NCBI GenBank assembly: GCA_964537055.1
Contig: CAZHYV010000001.1
Location: 1 to 64,000 of the forward strand
Direction of reading: 5' to 3'
From: CAZHYV01 sp964537055
Lineage (GTDB): Bacteria > Myxococcota_A > Polyangia > Palsa-1104 > JAEUJZ01
DNA length: 64,000 bases
Part shown: positions 58,526 through 64,000 of the stretch, in pieces
Numbering within the stretch: position 1 is the first letter of the stretch
Layout of the letters: each line of letters opens with the position of its first letter
Notes under the pieces: model-generated
Told to the model about the DNA's origin: nothing
Seen by the model: only the letters and a program-made list of their open reading frames with translations
Database searches by the model: none
Made by a program: the position numbers and the translations under genes

Positions 58526-58671
58526 CGGCCCGACCCATGCTTGCCTATCGAATTCTTCATAGCACGCCACAGGAATGGTTCGGGCGACCTCTTCACCAAA
58601 TCCATGATGCGGATCTATGGCGCTTCCATGCCTGCGAAGAAGCGGCAAAGAGGATAGTTTATGGCCAATAA
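58522..58671 (+). CDS. short second tail chaperone frame
   Basis: A 49-residue frame (MTARPMLAYRILHSTPQEWF...) starting in the last codons of the preceding gene (AATGA overlap) and ending 11 bases inside the tape-measure gene. This matches the GpE+E'-like two-cistron chaperone layout of contractile phages, here by start-stop overlap rather than frameshift. A slippery site is not obvious. Confidence 0.55.
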   Translation: MTARPMLAYRILHSTPQEWFGRPLHQIHDADLWRFHACEEAAKRIVYGQ

Positions 58672-60262
58672 CGAAGCGAAGCTCCGCATGGGTATAGAGG
58701 GTGCGGAGCAAGTAATAAGAGAGATTGAAAAGGTTAGAAAGGCTCGAGCTGATCTATCGAAAGAAGAAGCGAATGCTGCAAGAGAAAGCGAACGCCTAGA
58801 GAAAAAAAGGATTGAAAAAGAGCGACAAGTCGTAGAGTCGGTCAAAGGCCAGATTGTTGATAATCTTGTTCGAGGGCTAGATTCCGCAATCTCGGCGGCT
58901 ACTTATTTTAAGAAGATTGATTTTAAGGATGCGACTGAGAGCGCTAAACATTTTGACGAGGCTGTTACTCGTCTATCGTTAAGAGGAACTGAAAATATTG
59001 GTGCTTTGGCTCAGCGGACAACGGATGTCAGTAACAGTATCGGAGTGGCCTCCGACAAGGTCCTAGGGATTGCAACTGCCTTTTCAGACATGACCTATAG
59101 TACTGGAGGAAGTGTCGATGTAGTGAAAGCCATGGGAGATGCGGCGAATAAGTCGGGGAAACAAATAGAACAAATGTTCCCACTGGCAGTGACTTTGGGC
59201 CGCTCGTTTGGGACAAGTAGTAAACAGATCGAGAGTGGATTCCAACGCATTGAAGACCTATCAAAGAAGATAGGTACAACTGGGGGGTTGCGAGCTTTCC
59301 AAGATACCATAGCTGCCTTGGGGCCCCTCATGGAACGCACAGGTATTAAGACAGAAGAATCGAGGGACCGGATGCTTGCCTTTATCGGCACCCTTGGCAA
59401 AGGGCTTGCTCCAGGGCAGGCTACTTTGATTGGTGCGCAGGCATTAGGCAGTCTTCAAGGAATGAATCCCCTAGCACTCATTCGGACTTTGAAGGAAAAT
59501 CCCTACGATGAGCATGGCCGTATTAATGACCCAGATAAAGTATACGCCAAGTTAAAGCAGCAGACCATCAAACGGTTAGGTCCCAAGATGGCGTATTATG
59601 CATATCTAAATTCATTTGGTCCCGAGCTTGGAAGTGAGCTTTTTAACAAAAATTATGATCATTTGGAAGAGACGGTAGCACAAAGCAAAGCAGGGAAATC
59701 ACAAAAAAAGGGCGGCTTGCTAGAGACAAAAGCCGGTGCGAGGCTTGCCTATGATGTCAAACATGAGAATCGAGCTCGGGAAATTATCGGGAATCCTTTG
59801 CTTGCTATGCAAGACGAAGGAAAGAAACAGGCACTCACTAGCATTGGAGGCCTTGATGCCCAGATCTTCGAGGATACGGCCATGGGTCTTCTGCCTTCTC
59901 CTATGCAGAGAGTGGCGGAGATTTCCAATTTTGGTAAGGTGGCTGCCAAAGCAGGATTTAACAAATATAGTTCTGAAATAGATTGGATAGCAAACGCTGG
60001 TTCTAAGCCTCCATCCAAAACGGCTTCTCTCGTGAGTGCGGCCATCTCTCCCATTGTGGGGCCCGTATTAGGCTCAGAGACGAGTGTTAAATTACTTGAA
60101 CAGCTCATTCAGAAGATGCCAAGCGCCAAGCAATTTGGGGATGCTCTTGTAAGCTCACTTAAATCCGCAGGGAACTTTGTTGTCAAGTTGCCAACCCCTC
60201 CCCCTAAAACTGACGATAAAAACAATCAAAACAAACTACCTGGCGCAGTCAATCAAGGATGA
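58661..60262 (+). CDS. tail tape measure protein
   Basis: A 533-residue protein, short for its class, so a short tail is expected. The N-terminus is coiled-coil (EQVIREIEKVRKARADLSKEEANAARESERLEKK), a region rich in Gly/Ala follows (GVASDKVLGIATAFSDMTYSTGG), and a C-terminal helical section near 455-490 (SLVSAAISPIVGPVLGSETSVKLL). The start ATG 58661 overlaps the chaperone stop. It follows the chaperones as expected. Confidence 0.8.
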   Translation: MANNEAKLRMGIEGAEQVIREIEKVRKARADLSKEEANAARESERLEKKRIEKERQVVESVKGQIVDNLVRGLDSAISAATYFKKIDFKDATESAKHFDEAVTRLSLRGTENIGALAQRTTDVSNSIGVASDKVLGIATAFSDMTYSTGGSVDVVKAMGDAANKSGKQIEQMFPLAVTLGRSFGTSSKQIESGFQRIEDLSKKIGTTGGLRAFQDTIAALGPLMERTGIKTEESRDRMLAFIGTLGKGLAPGQATLIGAQALGSLQGMNPLALIRTLKENPYDEHGRINDPDKVYAKLKQQTIKRLGPKMAYYAYLNSFGPELGSELFNKNYDHLEETVAQSKAGKSQKKGGLLETKAGARLAYDVKHENRAREIIGNPLLAMQDEGKKQALTSIGGLDAQIFEDTAMGLLPSPMQRVAEISNFGKVAAKAGFNKYSSEIDWIANAGSKPPSKTASLVSAAISPIVGPVLGSETSVKLLEQLIQKMPSAKQFGDALVSSLKSAGNFVVKLPTPPPKTDDKNNQNKLPGAVNQG

Positions 60263-61221
60263 GTTCTGTATTAAAAAACGCTGCCGAGTTTAAGTTCGGC
60301 GATTTAGATTTGCATGGGGCTCTTATCAAGTGGAACGATGTGTTCGAGATTCGTTTTGCAAAGTTTGAGTACTTAAAGCGAAGTGGAGCCGTGCAGGAAC
60401 CTATGGGAGCTGCAGCAGCTAAGTTTTCCATGCAATGCGTCTATATGGGGCCGCAGGCAACCTCAAATTATCAGAGGCTTGTAAATAAGGTTCGCTCGAG
60501 ACCTCGCGATTTTATTATTCACCCCAGGCTCGGACGAATTGACGTCGTTTGTAAAGCCCTACGTGCCGGTGAAGATCCCCCGCAAGCCATTGATACCATC
60601 GATTTTACCTTGGATTTCGAGGAGAATCAGCTCGATGATCAGTTCGATACACTAAGCCCAGGACCTATTTCTGGACAAGTCACGGTGGCAAGGCAAGAGA
60701 CCTCGGCATCCATGACAGCTGTATTTCCTCCTTTAACAAACCCTTCGCCGATTGATTCGGTCAATCAAGCCTATGCGATTGTAAGAGCAGCTCAAGTTAC
60801 TTTTGATACAGCAGCCGACAAGTTTACTACAGCAGCCCTTCAGATTGCACAGTCGCCTTTGCTCGACCCCCAGCTCAGTACCCTCCTAGGGCTTGTCCAA
60901 GCTCAACAGGTGGCCTTTGAGATTGCATTGCGGAATACGGGTAGGACAGATGCAGAGCTGTTCCCGATCCTTCAATCCGTGAGAAGAACAAGTGCGGCCT
61001 GCATCAATCTGTATAATGCAGTTCTCGCACAGAAGCCTCCCATTGTTCCCTTTGTGGTCCCAGCGGCGATGAGCCTATCTGAGGTAGCGCTTCGTCTGTA
61101 CGGAGCAGATGCGCGAGACTTCTTACCTCAGTTACAACAGCTCAATCCTTCTTTAAAAACGCCATATTTAATTCCTCAAGGGACAATACTCCAAGTAAAT
61201 GCACCCTTTGTTCGACAATAA
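60259..61221 (+). CDS. baseplate/DNA circularisation protein, gpN-like
   Basis: A 320-residue protein. Residues 1-130 match the Mu gpN/DNA_circ_N layout (FGDLDLHGALIKWNDVFEIRF, FIIHPRLGRIDVVCKALRAG). The C-terminal 60 residues (SLSEVALRLYGADARDFLPQLQQLNPSLK) resemble a LysM peptidoglycan-binding motif. ATG 60259 overlaps the tape-measure stop (ATGA). It is a baseplate hub partner. Confidence 0.75.
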   Translation: MSSVLKNAAEFKFGDLDLHGALIKWNDVFEIRFAKFEYLKRSGAVQEPMGAAAAKFSMQCVYMGPQATSNYQRLVNKVRSRPRDFIIHPRLGRIDVVCKALRAGEDPPQAIDTIDFTLDFEENQLDDQFDTLSPGPISGQVTVARQETSASMTAVFPPLTNPSPIDSVNQAYAIVRAAQVTFDTAADKFTTAALQIAQSPLLDPQLSTLLGLVQAQQVAFEIALRNTGRTDAELFPILQSVRRTSAACINLYNAVLAQKPPIVPFVVPAAMSLSEVALRLYGADARDFLPQLQQLNPSLKTPYLIPQGTILQVNAPFVRQ

Positions 61222-61224
61222 AAT

Positions 61225-62577
61225 ATGATTACTCCGCAGACGCAAGATGCCACGACCAGAGCCAAGATTGTAATTATTGAGCCTGATTCTAATGCATTAA
61301 CTGGAACATTTATCCCACCAAACTCAATTAGTACGTCGAATTTATATGAATTTATAGATACTGTAGGATTTACTTATAGTAGTGATCCAACGGTCGTCGG
61401 AGACCCATTCACAGTTGCTATCCCAAATCCTAATGGTGACTATACCGGAACTCTTACAGTTGGAACAAGAGTTCAGTTATTTTTAGAGAATCCGAATGTA
61501 AAAAAAGGAGATAGCACTCATAAGCAAACTGGAATTATTGTACGACGTCGAGTTCAATCAAGCGTACAAGGTACAGTAATTTATCTAGAGTGTGCAGACC
61601 TAGGGTGGCATCTACTTAATAATGATGCGCCTCTTTGGAGTAATCTGACGAGCGAGGTACCGATTTCTCAACTTCTTAAGAAGAAGGGCTGGATTGATCC
61701 ATCATGGGGCATAATGTATGATCCAGAATTTGATAACCTAACTAACCGCAACATTAAAATTAATAATGCTAGGTTAGGTAAGGTGTTAAGACTAAGCCCT
61801 TCCGTAGAAGAGCCACTACCTCGAATCCAAGTAGAACCCGGAGATAAGATTGCTGACATCTTGATTGCGTATGCTCGTCGGCAAAATGCATTTATGAATG
61901 TGAATATTGAGGGACACATTCAATTCTGGAACCCAGATTACTCTCAAAAACCTTTGTATCGTTTTGAATACCATCCTCCCGGGACTGCAAGAGGCTCTCT
62001 GAATAATGTTCTCGACGCTTCCTTAGAAGAAGACCTAACAACTCAATGGTCTCAGGTTACCTGTGTGGGAGAAATGCTTATTACAAAGGTGCTCGATAGG
62101 GATAATATTAAAGGCCTCAATATTAATGCGACAAAAGTTAGAGGTACATTTATTGAGCAACCTTCAAAAATAGGCCTAACGAGCAGTTCTCCATTTGTGC
62201 ATCGTGCCGTTTTTTCAGACGGGGAAATATATGAAAGTGACCAGGCACTGCGATTAGCTAGATGGAGATACGAACGAGGCAAATATGATGCTTGGAAACT
62301 AAATTATGTCGTGAAAGATCATTGGCAAATGGGGCCCAATGGGGGTACTTGGTATGAAGCGGATACTATGTGTGAAGTTAACGACGAGATAAATGGAGTC
62401 TCAGGGCTTCATTACATAAGTGCAGTAACATATACGCGGAATGAACAAGGAGATCAAACGCAGATTACTTTGAGGAAGCCTGGATTCTTGACAGCATACT
62501 TTAATGCACCAACTCCCACAAAAACCCGTAACAAGAAGAAAGTTTTACTTAAGGCCTCTCCTGAGAAAAAGAAATGA
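61225..62577 (+). CDS. baseplate hub protein, gpP-like (Mu gp44/T4 gp27 family)
   Basis: A 450-residue protein. Beta-rich N-terminal half (VGFTYSSDPTVVGDPFTVAIPNPNGDY, RVQLFLENPNVKKG) and a middle segment (GDKIADILIAYARRQNAFMNVNIEGHIQFW) followed by GTWYEADTMCEVNDEINGV, the usual gpD/gp44 hub signatures. Follows gpN as in Mu. The A+T content is visibly higher than that of the neighbouring genes. Confidence 0.8.
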   Translation: MITPQTQDATTRAKIVIIEPDSNALTGTFIPPNSISTSNLYEFIDTVGFTYSSDPTVVGDPFTVAIPNPNGDYTGTLTVGTRVQLFLENPNVKKGDSTHKQTGIIVRRRVQSSVQGTVIYLECADLGWHLLNNDAPLWSNLTSEVPISQLLKKKGWIDPSWGIMYDPEFDNLTNRNIKINNARLGKVLRLSPSVEEPLPRIQVEPGDKIADILIAYARRQNAFMNVNIEGHIQFWNPDYSQKPLYRFEYHPPGTARGSLNNVLDASLEEDLTTQWSQVTCVGEMLITKVLDRDNIKGLNINATKVRGTFIEQPSKIGLTSSSPFVHRAVFSDGEIYESDQALRLARWRYERGKYDAWKLNYVVKDHWQMGPNGGTWYEADTMCEVNDEINGVSGLHYISAVTYTRNEQGDQTQITLRKPGFLTAYFNAPTPTKTRNKKKVLLKASPEKKK

Positions 62578-63194
62578 ATACCTACCAATTGAAAGAATTA
62601 ATTCTTCAAATCGCTGGTCGAAACATACAAATTAGCACCTTGGCAAATAATGATCAGAAAGAAGGCGTTTGTTATATAGACGGAGCTGTCTATGACCAAA
62701 GCGAAAATGAAGAATCGAGTCAACAGGTTGTTCGTAAAATGCAATGGTTTGGCTTTCGCAGCCGCCCTCCAGAGGGTTCCGATACTCTTGTGCTTGGGCC
62801 GCGAAGTAGCAGAGGACAAAGAGTTTTAGTGGCTTGTGATCATCTGCAATATGGACCTACAGATCTTAAAGATGGCGAAGTTACCGTGTTTAGCCAGAGT
62901 GGTTCTATCATCAAACTAGATGTTGATGGGAACATCACTCTGATTCCAAACGAGGGTGCTAAGGTAAGAATAGGCTCCGGAGCTTCTGGCCAACTAGATG
63001 CAGTTGCTCTTTATACGCAGCTCAAGGCAGATTTTGATGCGTTTGTTGGCAAGTACAATGGTCATGTTCATACGGTAACTGGTACTGCAAATTTGATGAG
63101 TGGGGCGGTCACTGGTTCAGCTGCAGCTACAGTTGATAGTGCAAGTACTTTATCATCCTCAGTAGCATCAAGCAACGTTCAGGCAAAAAAGTAG
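62574..63194 (+). CDS. baseplate spike protein, gp45/gpV-like
   Basis: A 206-residue membrane-piercing spike. OB-fold N-terminus (NIQISTLANNDQKEGVCYIDGAV, MQWFGFRSRPPEGSDTLVLGP), a beta-helix (VTVFSQSGSIIKLDVDGNITLIP) and an HxH tip (YNGHVHTVTG) like the iron-binding apex of spikes. ATG 62574 overlaps the hub gene stop by ATGA. The last 60 residues are Ser/Ala-rich. Confidence 0.85.
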   Translation: MNTYQLKELILQIAGRNIQISTLANNDQKEGVCYIDGAVYDQSENEESSQQVVRKMQWFGFRSRPPEGSDTLVLGPRSSRGQRVLVACDHLQYGPTDLKDGEVTVFSQSGSIIKLDVDGNITLIPNEGAKVRIGSGASGQLDAVALYTQLKADFDAFVGKYNGHVHTVTGTANLMSGAVTGSAAATVDSASTLSSSVASSNVQAKK

Positions 63195-63198
63195 CATC

Positions 63199-63963
63199 CT
63201 AAAGACTGAGCTGCACTTCGTTTCGAATCCTTACCATCTCTTCAACGAGCGCATCCATCGTAGGCTCTTTGCATTCCACAAAGTCTTCTTCGTCAAAAAG
63301 ACGATTTATCAAACAATCTTCTATCTTAATAAAGATGGGGTTTTTGCAAGGAAGGAGTTCTATGTGGAGACGATGTTTTGCTAATTTTGCTTCTGCTATT
63401 AACTTATCTGCAATACGAATCCCTAACTGATGTTGGTGAAGAGCATCGTAATCTACGAATCCTCCAATCTTTGCATAGCGATATTCTTCTTTTATTTTAG
63501 CACGCCCATTTAAGATTCCTTTCGTTGCTGAGCAGTAGAAACTTGACCACAGAAGCTGAAGAAGTTTAGGATCTTTTTCTACTATGTTCTCCTCATGAAA
63601 AGTTTTTTCGATTGTCTTGTTTGAAAAATAGATTTCGTTTTCTTCATGACGTCGAAGATAATCGTATCGTCCTTGTATAATATAATTGATTAAGTCATCA
63701 TCATCTTGAATTTCAGAGCTAATTTTTTCAACAAGTTTATCGCTACAAGAAGTTTCATCCACTTGCTCATCGTCCGAACGATGCATATTCGTGGATCTTT
63801 CATGGAGACATGAAACAATTTGTTTCACTGTTTTATCTCGGCAAGAGAGAAGTGAAATTTTTTCAGCATTAATAACAGGCTTTAGATTTGCTAAAAGATG
63901 ATCATTGTTTCGAATGACTGTTTGACATAGAAATCGGTGTCGAGGAGCCATGGCTCCTCCCAT
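63199..63963 (-). CDS. unknown protein, convergent with the tail operon
   Basis: A 254-residue protein on the minus strand, transcribed towards the end of the tail operon and stopping 5 bases from the spike gene. Mostly acidic and helical with several cysteines (SLLSCRDKTVKQIVSCLHERST); no signal peptide and no recognised domain. Its orientation sets it apart from the structural module, so it may be a regulatory or moron-type gene. The start (63963) is near the window edge. Confidence 0.5.
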   Translation of the reverse strand: MGGAMAPRHRFLCQTVIRNNDHLLANLKPVINAEKISLLSCRDKTVKQIVSCLHERSTNMHRSDDEQVDETSCSDKLVEKISSEIQDDDDLINYIIQGRYDYLRRHEENEIYFSNKTIEKTFHEENIVEKDPKLLQLLWSSFYCSATKGILNGRAKIKEEYRYAKIGGFVDYDALHQHQLGIRIADKLIAEAKLAKHRLHIELLPCKNPIFIKIEDCLINRLFDEEDFVECKEPTMDALVEEMVRIRNEVQLSL

Positions 63964-64000
63964 TTTAGAGTAATGCTTATCTGTATGAAGCTCTTTATAA

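Larger units (their letters stand above)
23803..64000. mobile_element. Mu-like myovirus prophage integrated at tRNA-Val; right end outside the window
   Basis: It begins with an integrase abutting and overlapping tRNA-Val and carries terminase, portal, capsid, contractile-tail and baseplate genes in Mu-like order. All structural genes point right (42.4-63.2 kb). The left arm holds partition, RNA-repair, NAD-metabolism and signalling cargo. No second copy of the tRNA-Val 3' end is visible before position 64000, so the other attachment site, lysis genes and tail fibres must lie further right. Structural genes all have intact frames, so the element looks recent and possibly functional. Confidence 0.9.

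Overview
The window is a bacterial chromosome segment (positions 1 to about 23,790) followed by the left and central part of a large prophage that begins at a tRNA-Val gene and runs past the right edge. The host is Gram-negative: it has several signal-peptide lipoproteins and outer-membrane barrel-type proteins. Cysteine-rich lipoproteins and a secreted protein with a MYXO-CTERM-like tail suggest a myxobacterial (Myxococcota) relative. That placement is inference. Base composition looks moderate by eye and was not computed.

Host part. In order: a leucine-rich-repeat lipoprotein, a ribbon-helix-helix protein, two lipoproteins, ribosomal protein S21 with a terminator, glutamine-dependent NAD synthetase, a Xer recombinase, an SDR dehydrogenase, a two-module FAD oxidase, threonine aldolase, a TPP-riboswitch-controlled ECF thiamine-precursor transporter (YkoE-YkoD fusion plus YkoC), secreted and outer-membrane proteins, chorismate synthase, a TPR protein, a methyltransferase, tRNA-Phe, a thioredoxin-like ferredoxin, an HD phosphohydrolase and tRNA-Val(GAC).

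Prophage left arm (23.8-42 kb). The integrase gene runs antisense into tRNA-Val, so the attachment site lies inside the integrase reading frame. Then come a sigma-region-4-like regulator, an FG-GAP/TIG lipoprotein, a ParA plus ribbon-helix-helix partition pair with a 13-bp inverted repeat, a DRB0094-family RNA ligase, an FHA-GGDEF diguanylate cyclase and an EgtD-like methyltransferase. A Ro60/TROVE protein is preceded by a Y-RNA-like noncoding RNA with Ro-motif hairpins and a tRNA-like T arm, and followed by an atypical tRNA-like gene. A run of short overlapping genes, several DUF551-like, leads to an alanine/tryptophan-rich repeat protein. The arm ends with a nicotinamide phosphoribosyltransferase / PRPP-synthetase-like pair, tRNA-Asp and a second odd tRNA-like element. 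No DNA polymerase, primase, helicase or recognisable CI-type repressor is visible.

Prophage right arm (42.4-63.2 kb). A single rightward late operon has a Mu-like myovirus layout: terminase, DUF935 portal, four small beta-rich proteins, protease/scaffold, decoration protein, capsid, gp36- and gpG-like connectors, DUF2635, sheath, tube, tail chaperones, tape measure, gpN-, gpP- and gp45-like baseplate proteins. Lysis genes, tail fibres and the second attachment site are not in the window.

The most notable content is the 29.9-42 kb island. It pairs an RNA-repair/RNA-quality-control set (RNA ligase, Ro60, Y RNA, tRNA-like RNAs) with an NAD-resynthesis pair (NAMPT-like and PRPP-synthetase-like). 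These match two molecules that bacterial abortive-infection systems destroy, tRNA and NAD+. A counter-defence role is inference.
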